Of a stretch of DNA of 34,866 nt, positions 1-8,335 are shown piece by piece. The notes beneath the pieces were generated by a model. That model made no database searches, was not told where the DNA came from, and was given only the letters and a program-made list of their open reading frames with translations. Source of the stretch: a candidate division KSB1 bacterium (lineage in GTDB: Bacteria > Zhuqueibacterota > Zhuqueibacteria > Thermofontimicrobiales > Thermofontimicrobiaceae); assembly GCA_034506395.1 (NCBI GenBank), contig JAPDPQ010000045.1:1-34866 (forward strand), written 5' to 3'. Made by a program: the position numbers and the translations under genes. The number at the start of each line of letters is the position of its first letter. Position 1 is the stretch's first letter.

Positions 1-249
1 CGAAAAGATAATTTCGATGGCATGAACATATCAAAAATGATAATTAAATGCAATAAAAAATTCAATGCAAGAAATTATTGGGTCTCAAAACCGTCCGCCC
101 TTTGGCTTGGCGGTCCGCCTTTTCGGCTATCGGCGTCAACTTAAGAGATGAATGTCATTCTTGCTGAACGATCCGCCAACTAGTTATTAGCGCCCACATA
201 AGATATTTAGTTCCAAGAGACCGCTGAAGCGGTCAGCAAGTATAGTTCA

Positions 250-291
250 TTTGTCATACTCGCCCGAATGAATTCGGGCGTTTATGACAAA
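250..291. repeat. Dispersed palindromic repeat, copy 1
   Basis: The outer arms TTTGTCATA (250-258) and TATGACAAA (283-291) pair exactly. The inner arms CGCCCGAAT (261-269) and ATTCGGGCG (272-280) also pair exactly, with two mismatched bases between the stems. A diverged copy in the opposite orientation lies at 22367-22402, so this is a repeat family and not only a terminator. No poly-T tail follows the stem. Confidence 0.7.
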
Positions 292-364
292 CTTCTTTCA
301 CCATGAATAATGGTTTGTTTCAGTAGCCATAAAAGTCTTTTGGCAAGAATTTGATTTTTCTGAC

Positions 365-420
365 ACCCAATTGCCAAATTACCCAATTACCCAATTACCT
401 AATCACCTAATTACCCAACA
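365..420 (+). repeat. CCAATTACC-type short tandem array upstream of the first gene
   Basis: About six imperfect units of CCAATTACC/CTAATTACC run to within a few bases of the ATG at 423. The same unit recurs inside the following gene (2056-2092) and before the next one (2822-2866). It takes the place where a ribosome-binding site would be expected. Confidence 0.8.
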
Positions 421-422
421 AT

Positions 423-2768
423 ATGCTCCAACTCACGCAAAACCTCAAAACCGGCGAGATGAAACTCCTGGAAGTCCCAGCGCCGACGCTCACAAATAAA
501 AACATATTGGTCAAAGTCCATTACTCACTCATCAGTGCGGGCACAGAAAGCAGCAAGGTAACCACAGCTCGTAAGGGTTATCTCGGCAAAGCCAAAGAAA
601 AGCCAGAGCAGGTGAAGCAGGTGCTAGATACGCTCAAAAAAGAAGGTATCGCCAATACCTATCGCAAAGTGATGAACAAGTTAGATGCCTGGTCTCCATT
701 AGGATACAGTTGTGCTGGCGAGGTGATCGAAATTGGCAGCGAGGTGACCGAATTTGTTATTGGGGATTACGTCGCCTGTGCGGGACAGGACATCGCCAAT
801 CATGCAGAGCTGGTGTCGGTGCCGGTAAATTTATGTGCCCGGGTGCCCGAAAATGTCCCCTTATCGGCAGCGGCCTATACGACCTTGGGCGCCATTGCAC
901 TGCAGGGAATTCGGCAGGCAGATCTGCGGCTGGGGGAGTCCTGCGCGGTCATTGGGCTGGGATTATTAGGACAATTAACGGTGCAAATGCTAAAAGCCAG
1001 CGGGGTAATGGTGTTCGGCATTGATATCGATCCCTGGGCTGTGGAACGGGCGAAATTGAGTGGGGCGGATGCAGCGTTCCAACGGAGTGATGGAGTATTG
1101 GAGTCCTGGATTGTTGAAAAGACTTCTGGACAGGGCGTAGATGCTGTCATTATCACGGCTGGCACGAATAGTCTCGATCCGATTGAATTGGCCGGGCGAT
1201 TAGCGCGGAAAAAGGGGAAGGTCATTATCGTGGGCGCAGTGCCGACTGGATTTTCACGGGAGAATTATTTCAAGAAAGAATTAGACCTGCGGATGTCCTG
1301 TTCTTATGGTCCTGGCCGATATGATCCTGAATACGAGCAAAAGGGGATCGACTACCCATACGCTTATGTCCGTTGGACCGAGCAGCGGAATATGCAGGCG
1401 TTTCTTCAGTTGCTGGCGCAGGGAAAAGTTAATGTGGAGCATCTCACCACGCATCAATTCGATTTCGATGAGGCGTTGCGAGCGTACGATTTGATCCTTA
1501 AAAAGACCGAGCCGTTTTTGGGGATCGTGTTGAAATATCATCCAGAGCGAGAGGTTCAGAGACGGGTCATTTTATCGCAAAATCGTCGCCGCCCAGCGGA
1601 GGTGAAAATTGGGTTCATCGGCGCGGGCTCGTTCGCCCAGACGCATTTGTTGCCCAATGTCAAGAGTTACGATCATGCAGCACTTATCGGTGTGGCGACG
1701 GCAGCAGGCAACGAGAGCCGAACCGTGGCCGATCGCTATGGCTTCGCTTTTGCCAGCGGGGATGCTTCGGATATCTATCAGAACGATGAGATCAATACGG
1801 TCTTTATCGCAACCCGGCACGATTCCCATGCGGAGTATGTGATCAAAGCGCTGGAGCATCGGAAGAACGTGTTTGTGGAGAAGCCGCTGGCTTTGACGGT
1901 TGATCAGTTGAATGCAGTGGCAGTGGCTAGTGGGCAGTTTTCAGTGATCAGTGAACAGTTATCAGTTGGCAGTCGGCAGTCTTCAGTAGACAGTCTTCAG
2001 TCGCCAGTTGGCAGTCGGCAAGTCGTGAACGACCAATATTTGGCATCCAACTCCAAGTTACCCAATTACCCAATTACCCAATTACCCAATTCCGAAATCC
2101 GAAATCTAAAATCAGCAATCGTCATGGTTGGCTTCAACCGCCGCTTTGCACCGCTGATTCAGAAGCTCAAAGAACATATCAAAACCGGGCCAGTGGCGAT
2201 CAACTATCGGATCAATGCGGGCTTTATCCCGAGAGATCATTGGACCCAGGATCCAGATCTGGGCGGAGGAAGAATCATCGGTGAGGTGTGTCATTTCGTC
2301 GATCTGACTATGTATCTGGCCAATAGCAAACCAGTTGCAGTCGCAGCATTTGCCATGGATTCAATGTTGAACACTCAGGATACGGTGGTGATCGATTTGA
2401 AGTTCGAGAACGGCTCGATTGCCACAATCTCCTATTTTGCCAATGGCAGCAAGGAATTGCCCAAGGAATATCTGGAGGTTTATGGCAATGGGGTGACTGC
2501 GATTTTGGACGACTTTAAAGAATTAACGATTTACGGCAAGAAAAAAAAGCGTTATAAACAGTCCAATCAGGACAAGGGCCATCGGCATGAGGTCCGGGCG
2601 TTTCTGGATGCAGTGAAGAATGGCCTGCCGGCACCGATTCCGTTTGAGGAAATTTATCTATCGAGCTTCCTTCCATTTAAAATCATTGATTCGATTCGTA
2701 CAGGAAGAACCATTTCACTAACTGACCAGCCGCTCGAAACGACCGGTCAGTTGAGGCAAAATCACTGA
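423..2768 (+). CDS. Bi-domain oxidoreductase (zinc-type dehydrogenase + Gfo/Idh/MocA), surface polysaccharide locus
   Basis: Residues 1 to about 375 form a medium-chain dehydrogenase domain with a nucleotide-binding IGLGLLGQ motif near 176-183. Residues about 395-781 form a Gfo/Idh/MocA dehydrogenase with a GFIGAGSFAQ Rossmann motif near 397, the VEKPLAL motif near 485 and GFNRRFAP near 569. Fused enzymes of this kind are common in capsule and exopolysaccharide clusters, where they are thought to oxidise or reduce sugar-nucleotide intermediates; the substrate is unknown. Between VEKPLAL and GFNRRFAP lies an extra block of roughly 55-60 residues (about 505-563), rich in S, V, Q, N and P. It is encoded by CAGT-type and CCAATTACC-type repeats that otherwise occur between genes. 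It is in frame and without stops. The start at 423 follows a repeat array with no clear ribosome site. The extreme C-terminus (from about 2715) also looks repeat-derived, with CTGACC/GGTCAG words. Confidence 0.88.
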   Translation: MLQLTQNLKTGEMKLLEVPAPTLTNKNILVKVHYSLISAGTESSKVTTARKGYLGKAKEKPEQVKQVLDTLKKEGIANTYRKVMNKLDAWSPLGYSCAGEVIEIGSEVTEFVIGDYVACAGQDIANHAELVSVPVNLCARVPENVPLSAAAYTTLGAIALQGIRQADLRLGESCAVIGLGLLGQLTVQMLKASGVMVFGIDIDPWAVERAKLSGADAAFQRSDGVLESWIVEKTSGQGVDAVIITAGTNSLDPIELAGRLARKKGKVIIVGAVPTGFSRENYFKKELDLRMSCSYGPGRYDPEYEQKGIDYPYAYVRWTEQRNMQAFLQLLAQGKVNVEHLTTHQFDFDEALRAYDLILKKTEPFLGIVLKYHPEREVQRRVILSQNRRRPAEVKIGFIGAGSFAQTHLLPNVKSYDHAALIGVATAAGNESRTVADRYGFAFASGDASDIYQNDEINTVFIATRHDSHAEYVIKALEHRKNVFVEKPLALTVDQLNAVAVASGQFSVISEQLSVGSRQSSVDSLQSPVGSRQVVNDQYLASNSKLPNYPITQLPNSEIRNLKSAIVMVGFNRRFAPLIQKLKEHIKTGPVAINYRINAGFIPRDHWTQDPDLGGGRIIGEVCHFVDLTMYLANSKPVAVAAFAMDSMLNTQDTVVIDLKFENGSIATISYFANGSKELPKEYLEVYGNGVTAILDDFKELTIYGKKKKRYKQSNQDKGHRHEVRAFLDAVKNGLPAPIPFEEIYLSSFLPFKIIDSIRTGRTISLTDQPLETTGQLRQNH
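1934..2120 (+). repeat. In-frame repeat block inside the oxidoreductase gene
   Basis: Three low-complexity arrays follow one another. CAGT-based units (CAGTTATCAGTTGGCAGTCGG-like) fill 1934-2019, CCAATTACC units fill 2056-2092, and a CCGAAATCCGAAATCTAAAATC stretch fills 2091-2120. The middle array is the same unit found before the start codons at 423 and 2880. Confidence 0.85.
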
Positions 2769-2821
2769 CCAGTGAGTTGGAGCAGAGTGGTCGGTCAGTT
2801 GTGGCCTTTGAAAGGAATATA

Positions 2822-2866
2822 GCCCAATTATCCAGTTACCCAGATACCCAATTACCCAATTACCCG
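2822..2866 (+). repeat. CCAATTACC-type short tandem array upstream of the second gene
   Basis: Imperfect units CCAATTAT, CCAGTTACC, CAGATACC, CAATTACC and CAATTACC end about 13 bases before the ATG at 2880. This is the third copy of the array in 2.5 kb. Confidence 0.8.
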
Positions 2867-2879
2867 TAATCCCCAGCTC

Positions 2880-4052
2880 ATGATTGATAAAAAACTATTA
2901 GAGGACATCATCCAGAAGCATTATGCTTATTTAAAAGGAGTGAATTTTCAGGGCTGGGATGTACTGGATGGATTGAATAGCCGATTGTTTCAAGAACTTC
3001 CATTTCACAAAAATAAATATGTTCGTTTGGCGTGGATTCAGTTCTTTCGGAAATCGCCGATCAATTTGCGATCCATTTGCCAGGTGCCAAAAGGGGATAA
3101 TCCCAAGGCGTTGGCGTTGTTCATCAGCAGTTTGCTGCGGCTGGGGGACTTTTATCGAGATACAGCTTTTTTCACTCAGGCGCTGGCGCTTTATGATCGG
3201 CTGATGGCGTTGCGGTCCAATGGCTATGCTGGCCTCTGTTGGGGCTACAATTTCGATTGGCAAGCCCTGGCGTTCCATGTTCCGAAGTTCAAGCCAAACA
3301 TGATCTGTTCGGTTTTTGCGGGACAGGCATTGCTGGATCTATTCGAACGGATCAGAAATGATCATTTTTTAGCCGAAGCGAAGCAAGTAGCGGAATTCAT
3401 TCACAAGAATCTTCTGCTCATCAATGAAAATGATCGCCTTTGCTTCGGCTACATTCCCGGGGAGTCAGCGGTGATTCATAACGTGAATTTAATGGGAGCT
3501 GCGTTTCTCGCCCGCCTGTATCACGTTACCAATGAAAATGATTATCAATTCCAAGCAGAACGATCGGTTCGGTTCTCGGCGGCAGGTCAACGGGACGATG
3601 GCGCTTGGCCGTACGGCCAACGGGGACATCATCAATGGGTGGATAACTTCCATACAGGCTACAATTTGATGGCCATACATGATTATCAAACATATTGTCA
3701 AGATGACCAATTCGAGCCAGTGCTGCGGAAAGGGCTTGATTTTCATCTAAAACGACATTTCACAGCTCAGCTATTGCCCAAATATTCCGATGTGCGATTG
3801 TACCCGTTAGATGTCCATTGTTTCGCCCAGGCGATCATCACATTTTTGGCATTGCGCAGCTATATTCCAGATTATCGCGTTCGGGTACAGCAGATGATCG
3901 CCAATGCCTTGGATATTTTGTGGGACAAAAAGCTACACTATTTTTATTATAAAAAGTCTCGCTTTTTTAAGAGCAAAATTCCATACATCCGCTGGTCTCA
4001 GGCATGGATGTTCTATGCGTTCACGTATTTTTTAGCGGGGTGGGATGAATAG
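2880..4052 (+). CDS. Alpha/alpha-toroid-like protein of a polysaccharide cluster, function unknown
   Basis: This is a 390-residue soluble-looking protein with no signal peptide. It is built of repeated amphipathic helical hairpins with glycine- and aromatic-rich turns, such as GLCWGYNFDWQ (about 118-128) and GAWPYGQRGHHQWVDNFHTGYN (about 241-262). This pattern fits an (alpha/alpha)6 toroid, as in six-hairpin glycosidases, sugar 2-epimerases or lyases; I cannot assign a specific enzyme. It ends 8 bases inside the start of the glycosyltransferase gene, so the two are probably translationally coupled. The context supports a role in making or modifying a surface glycan. No ribosome site is visible before the start, which follows a CCAATTACC array. 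Confidence 0.6.
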   Translation: MIDKKLLEDIIQKHYAYLKGVNFQGWDVLDGLNSRLFQELPFHKNKYVRLAWIQFFRKSPINLRSICQVPKGDNPKALALFISSLLRLGDFYRDTAFFTQALALYDRLMALRSNGYAGLCWGYNFDWQALAFHVPKFKPNMICSVFAGQALLDLFERIRNDHFLAEAKQVAEFIHKNLLLINENDRLCFGYIPGESAVIHNVNLMGAAFLARLYHVTNENDYQFQAERSVRFSAAGQRDDGAWPYGQRGHHQWVDNFHTGYNLMAIHDYQTYCQDDQFEPVLRKGLDFHLKRHFTAQLLPKYSDVRLYPLDVHCFAQAIITFLALRSYIPDYRVRVQQMIANALDILWDKKLHYFYYKKSRFFKSKIPYIRWSQAWMFYAFTYFLAGWDE

Positions 4053-4818
4053 AAAGATCAATGTGCTTGGTTATCCTGTGGATAATTTAACGAGTGATGA
4101 AATCATCGAGCAGATCACTGAGGCGATAAATCGGAGGGCAAAGACTCATGTTCTGGCCATCAACGCCAATAAATTTTATCAGAGCCGAACAGATCCGTTA
4201 TTAGCTCGCATCATGCGGGAAGCTGAGATCGTCATTCCCGAATATGCTTTCGTTTGGGCGGCGAAAAAGCTCAATCAGCCTCTTGCTGAGCATATTGGGG
4301 GGATTATGTTGATGCGAAAGTTGCTGGAAGTTGCCCAAAGAAACGACTTTTCCTTTTTCTTTCTCGGGGCAAAGCCTGAGGTGATCAACCAAATGGTGAT
4401 CAAGGTGAAGCGGCAATATGGTGATCAGATCGTGGCTGGCTGGCATCATGGCTATTTCGCTGATGATACGGAAGTGATCGAGCAAATCAATCGCAGTGGC
4501 GCCAATATCCTGTTTGTCGCAATGGGGGTGCCTCGTCAAGAATATTTTATTCATAACAATCGATCCAAAATCCAGGTGCCGGTGATGCTGGGAGTCGGCG
4601 GCAGCTTCGATGTGTTTGCCGGGATTCGCAAAGAGACCCCCTCCTATTTGCGCCATGGTTTCGAGTGGATCTATCGGCTGATTCAAGATCCTAAAAACCT
4701 GTGGAAGCGGTATTTGACTACGAATCCATACTTCGTTTTGCAAGTTCTCAAACATAAATTCATTGGAAATGGTCATCGAAAGATACTTGACCTGCCAGTG
4801 TTTGAACAGAAAGCATAG
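4045..4818 (+). CDS. WecG/TagA/CpsF-family glycosyltransferase
   Basis: The 257-residue length and domain layout match the WecG/TagA/CpsF family (GT26), which adds a sugar such as N-acetylmannosamine(uronate) to a lipid-linked acceptor at the inner face of the cytoplasmic membrane. Supporting motifs are NVLGYPVDNLTSDE at the N-terminus, AEHIGG near 81-86, FFLGAKPE in the centre and GVPRQEYFI / GVGGSFDVFAG / RHGFEWIYRL in the C-terminal half. The stretch that normally reads PDG(x)GVVWAA reads PEYAFVWAA here (residues 65-73), so the usual Asp-Gly is Glu-Tyr. The gene overlaps the upstream one by 8 bases. The specific sugar and acceptor cannot be read from the sequence. Confidence 0.88.
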   Translation: MNRKINVLGYPVDNLTSDEIIEQITEAINRRAKTHVLAINANKFYQSRTDPLLARIMREAEIVIPEYAFVWAAKKLNQPLAEHIGGIMLMRKLLEVAQRNDFSFFFLGAKPEVINQMVIKVKRQYGDQIVAGWHHGYFADDTEVIEQINRSGANILFVAMGVPRQEYFIHNNRSKIQVPVMLGVGGSFDVFAGIRKETPSYLRHGFEWIYRLIQDPKNLWKRYLTTNPYFVLQVLKHKFIGNGHRKILDLPVFEQKA

Positions 4819-4922
4819 ATGATTTAAATGCATGTGCCACCTATCCCACATTCTGATACCGTTTCACCAAAGATCCTGGTTCTGAGCAATTCAAATAGTG
4901 ATCCTTTTTCATTCGCCTTGTC

Positions 4923-6512
4923 ATGAAACGAAACCTGCTGTTGATCTGCATCGTTGCTCAATTGGTCAGTCCTATCGCCGAAGCTCAGATTCATAAGACG
5001 ATTCCAACTTATCACTGGGCCTATCCATATTTAAGTGAATTACGGTTGCGAGGCTATTTGCCCTCGCTTTCGACCATTCGCCAGCCATACACTGAGACCG
5101 AGGTAGCGAATGCGATTTTGATTTTAAACCAGCAGGCTGACAATGTCGGAATGGCTGCATCGCCGAATGACCGCTGGATGCTCGATTTACTATCGAGAGA
5201 ATTCCTCAGGCGAGATCATTGGACCGATGAGCGACTATTGAGGATCGATTCTGGGTTGTGGTTGGATGAATCAGTGTTGAAGGATTCCAGGGGGGTGCGA
5301 TTTTACACCCAATTGCGGAGCCAGATTGGAGTTCATTGGAAGAACCGATTGGCATTTTACAATGGTATTCGATTGGATCAATCATTGCTGGACGATCCCC
5401 TCTATCCTGGCAAACGCTGGCGCGGCTTTGCTGGCTATACCGAGCAAGCATACGTTCGATTTTCGTTCGATGATTTCCGGAAGACCAACATCGACTTTAG
5501 CTTGACGCTGGGACGAGATTTTCTCAATTGGGGGGCTGGCAAGACTGGCCGGTTGCTCTTTTCCGATCATGCCCAACCATTGGATCAATTGAAAATCGAT
5601 CTTGCCTACAAGGGCATCCAGTTTTATGTTCTGGCCGCCCAGTTAGAGAAGTGGCAGTTGTCGGATTCACTGGCGAAAATGTATGGAACTCGAAGGGCCA
5701 ATCGATACATTTCGGCCCATGGGATAACTATTGCCATTAAAAATAGGTTCTTCATTGGACTGACCGAGGCCTTGCTCTATGGGGGACCAGATGCCCCTTG
5801 GGAGCTCAAATATCATAATCCCATGCTTTACTATCACGGCGAACTATTGAATGGCGGCGGAACTGATGGCAATGGGTTCCTTTATTTGGATTTCGATTTT
5901 TACCCATGGCCCAATTGGGAACTTTATGGGGAGATCCTCGTGGATGATTATCAATTGGAGAAAAAAATTCCAATCGATCTGGAGCCAAATGAATTCGGAT
6001 TCATCTTGGGAGGGCAGCTTGCCCGCTTGCTGGGCATCTCGGGAAGTCGAATCGGAGTCGAATATGTGCGCATTGCCAATCGGACCTATAATTCTTGGCA
6101 AGAGTGGGAAAAGTTCGTCCATTTCAATCGGCCCATTGGCTATTGTCTCGGCAACAATTTCGATCGCTGGCAGGTTCGTGCAAGCCAGTGGCTCTGGCGC
6201 GGGTGTCAAATCGATGTGGCATGGGATCGCATACGCCAAGGCATAGGTTCACCTTTGGCCCGTTGGGATACGCCGTGGCTGAAATATACGGTAGCAGAGG
6301 GATATCATGAGCCCTTCCCATACGGCGTCGTCGAGACCGCCTCGAATCTGACTCTCATTTTCCGCTATCATCCGAGGGCTTTTCTTTTCTTAGAAAGCCA
6401 AGCGCGTTATGCCAATGTCAAAAATGTCGATCATCTTTTGGGTAAAAATCGACGTGGGTGGGACTTTATGGTCAATTTGCACCTCAATTTCGGAAAGGAC
6501 TGGCGGTATTGA
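4923..6512 (+). CDS. Wzi-like capsule assembly outer-membrane beta-barrel protein
   Basis: The N-terminus has a signal peptide (MKRNLLLICIVAQLVSPIAEAQ). A short HWAYPYLSELRLRGYLP segment follows, then a long beta-barrel rich in aromatic girdles. Hallmarks of the Wzi-type capsule assembly family are GRDFLNWGAGKTGRLLFSD (about 198-216), the HGI..A.K..F.IGLTEALLYGG block and LYGEILVDDYQLE. Wzi family proteins sit in the outer membrane and help hold capsule on the cell surface. The position directly after polysaccharide genes fits that role. The start is the ATG at 4923, chosen because the signal peptide begins there; no Shine-Dalgarno site is visible. The protein ends in Tyr, so a terminal aromatic barrel signal is plausible. 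Confidence 0.82.
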   Translation: MKRNLLLICIVAQLVSPIAEAQIHKTIPTYHWAYPYLSELRLRGYLPSLSTIRQPYTETEVANAILILNQQADNVGMAASPNDRWMLDLLSREFLRRDHWTDERLLRIDSGLWLDESVLKDSRGVRFYTQLRSQIGVHWKNRLAFYNGIRLDQSLLDDPLYPGKRWRGFAGYTEQAYVRFSFDDFRKTNIDFSLTLGRDFLNWGAGKTGRLLFSDHAQPLDQLKIDLAYKGIQFYVLAAQLEKWQLSDSLAKMYGTRRANRYISAHGITIAIKNRFFIGLTEALLYGGPDAPWELKYHNPMLYYHGELLNGGGTDGNGFLYLDFDFYPWPNWELYGEILVDDYQLEKKIPIDLEPNEFGFILGGQLARLLGISGSRIGVEYVRIANRTYNSWQEWEKFVHFNRPIGYCLGNNFDRWQVRASQWLWRGCQIDVAWDRIRQGIGSPLARWDTPWLKYTVAEGYHEPFPYGVVETASNLTLIFRYHPRAFLFLESQARYANVKNVDHLLGKNRRGWDFMVNLHLNFGKDWRY

Positions 6513-6800
6513 GGAGCGGACAAGCCTATTTGAGAGCTATTCTGGATTTTCCATTGCAATTTTCTTGCGCTGCTTGGGTCGAGCTAATGGCTAATTGTGC
6601 ATATAAAAAATGGTCAATTTGGCTGCAAGGGGGCAAGTGTCGCTTGACGTAGAAAATGAATTGACTTTTTCATCTTGAGAATTGGTATTAGAAATTATCC
6701 ATTTTCTGAACCGTGAAGATGAGCAAGACGAAAATAGGCTTCATCAAAGGATAGAATCAGAAGGAAACAACGGAATTTTGATTTTGAGAGAGTGACAAAG

Positions 6801-7952
6801 ATGAATTGTTTAGTAACTGGTGGAGCAGGTTTTATCGGATCTCACACAGTGGATGCTTTATTGGCCCGGGGATATTTCGTTCGAATATTGGACAATTTAT
6901 CGAAGCCAGTTCATGCGAAGGGGATGCCCGATTACGTCCCCAAAGAAGCTGAGTTTCAATTGGGAGATGTGCGCAACAAAGAAGATTGGCTGAAGGCGTT
7001 GAAGGGAATTGAGGTGGTTTATCATTTTGCAGCGTATCAGGATTATCTTCCCGACTTCAGCACGTTTGTCCATGTCAATAGCGTCAGCACCGCGCTGCTG
7101 TACGAGTTGATTGTGGCGCACAAGCTTCCGATCAAAAAAGTGATTGTGGCGTCTTCACAGGCGGTTTACGGCGAAGGCAAATATCGCTGCCCAAGGTGCA
7201 ATCGCATCAAATTTCCCGATATTCGACCGCAGCACAAATTAGAGCAAGGCGATTGGAACCACCGCTGCATCGACTGCGGGACGACGCTCCAGGCCATGTG
7301 GACCAATGAGAAACGAGTAAACCCCCAGAATCAGTACGCTCTATCAAAGTACCTGCAAGAACAACTTAGCATTAATATTGGCAAGCGCTATCAGATTCCA
7401 ACTGTATGTTTGCGGTACTCTATCGTCCAAGGTCCTCGGCAGTCGGTCTACAATGCCTATTCGGGGGCCTGTCGAATTTTTTGCCTTAGCCTATTTCTGG
7501 ATCGTCAGCCTCCCGTGTATGAAGATGGCCAGCAAGTGCGCGATTTTGTCAATATTTTCGACGTTGTTCAAGCTAACCTCAAAGTTCTGGATTCTCCAGA
7601 AGCGGATTATCAGGTTTTTAACGTAGGAGGCGGGAAATGCTATACAGTTTTGGAATTTGCCCAATTGGTGGCCAAGATTTTTAACAAAAATATAACGCCG
7701 TGCATTACCGGTCAATACCGATTTGGTGATACGCGTCATATTTTTTCCGACATTTCCCGGTTAAAATCGATCGGTTGGCGTCCCACCCATACCGTGGAGG
7801 AAAGCGTACGATCGTATCTTGAATGGCTGAAACAATTGCCAGAGATCGACGATGTACTGGATCGGGCTTTATCAACTATGAAAGCGCTCAATGTGGTACG
7901 ATCTGCTAAAACGACCTATTCCAAGAATGCGCGCGTCGCTGCGTTAGCTTAA
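6801..7952 (+). CDS. NAD-dependent epimerase/dehydratase (extended SDR) with a four-cysteine insert
   Basis: The extended short-chain dehydrogenase fold is shown by TGGAGFIGSH (residues 6-15, dinucleotide binding), SSQAVYG (118-124) and the catalytic YALSK (Tyr179, Lys183). Between the Ser region and the Tyr, where most sugar epimerases have a short loop, there is an extra segment of about 35 residues carrying CPRC (130-133) and CIDC (156-159), a probable zinc ribbon. Similar cysteine inserts are known in some nucleotide-sugar epimerases. The likely substrate is a nucleotide sugar, perhaps the GDP-heptose made by the downstream genes; this is inferred from position. ATG at 6801 is preferred because GAGAGAG lies about 9 bases upstream and the Rossmann motif then starts normally. 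An in-frame GTG at 6792 would add three residues. Confidence 0.85.
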   Translation: MNCLVTGGAGFIGSHTVDALLARGYFVRILDNLSKPVHAKGMPDYVPKEAEFQLGDVRNKEDWLKALKGIEVVYHFAAYQDYLPDFSTFVHVNSVSTALLYELIVAHKLPIKKVIVASSQAVYGEGKYRCPRCNRIKFPDIRPQHKLEQGDWNHRCIDCGTTLQAMWTNEKRVNPQNQYALSKYLQEQLSINIGKRYQIPTVCLRYSIVQGPRQSVYNAYSGACRIFCLSLFLDRQPPVYEDGQQVRDFVNIFDVVQANLKVLDSPEADYQVFNVGGGKCYTVLEFAQLVAKIFNKNITPCITGQYRFGDTRHIFSDISRLKSIGWRPTHTVEESVRSYLEWLKQLPEIDDVLDRALSTMKALNVVRSAKTTYSKNARVAALA

Positions 7953-8335
7953 CTTTGTCGAGTGTCAGTTATCATCAATTGAATTATCAAAACATGCAAA
8001 TTTGTTAGGCTTGACCAAGCGAGCATCTCATTTTTCGGTCGATTTAAAGATTGATTTTGAAATAGATTCCTATCCGCCAGCCAATTGTTGGCTTAAACCC
8101 AAGCGAATGACTGCTTACAAAATATCATTCTGAGGATCCGCTAATTGGCGGCTAGAAAATTTCTTTCGATAGCCGCATATCTTCTCGATTAATCAAGAGA
8201 TTCTTCACTCTCTGTGGTCGCTCAGAATGAGATCTTGCTCTTGGGTTGACTCTCATGATCAGCTATCTGACAAAGATAACGTCCGTTTTGCTGATTCGGA
8301 TTAATGAAACAGATCTAATTTGGTTCGTTAGCTGA
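7953..8335. other. Intergenic region with a repeat element, no gene seen
   Basis: No coding frame is supported. The region contains an AGCCAA/TTGGCT hairpin (8079-8093) and an element with inverted ends at 8124-8233. No convincing promoter for the nucleotidyltransferase gene was found. Confidence 0.55.
8124..8233. repeat. Candidate dispersed element with 10-bp inverted ends
   Basis: TCATTCTGAG (8125-8134) and its exact complement CTCAGAATGA (8221-8230) bound a segment of about 100 bases. Inside are a CCGC/GGCGG imperfect stem (8138-8152) and a GAGATTCTTCACT stretch (8197-8209). The pairing of TCATTCTGAG with GATTCTTC words resembles short dispersed repeats common in FCB and neighbouring genomes. 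No ORF is inside. Confidence 0.55.

Larger units (their letters stand above)
1..422. other. Intergenic region, no gene seen
   Basis: No open frame with coding character is visible. The stretch holds several hairpin or repeat elements: a GACCGCT/AGCGGTC stem (219-234), a long palindrome at 250-291 and a CCAATTACC-type array that runs up to the first start codon. The segment around 153-180 (TCATTC then GATCCGCC) resembles a piece of the element at 8124-8233. Confidence 0.6.

Noticed and set aside
365..420. Possible CRISPR or origin iterons
   Set aside because: The units are short adjacent low-complexity repeats without spacers, and identical units occur inside a coding gene.
4201..4851. Antisense open frame of 216 codons opposite the WecG/TagA gene
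   Set aside because: It shadows a gene with clear family motifs and has no supporting signals of its own.
6644..6691. TTGACG and TTGACT boxes upstream of the SDR gene as promoters
   Set aside because: Neither has a -10 match at 16-18 bases; the best partner (TATTAG) is 19 bases away, so the call is too weak.
8041..8335. tRNA or small RNA gene
   Set aside because: The stems present are short palindromes within a repeat element; no cloverleaf or conserved RNA motif is seen.
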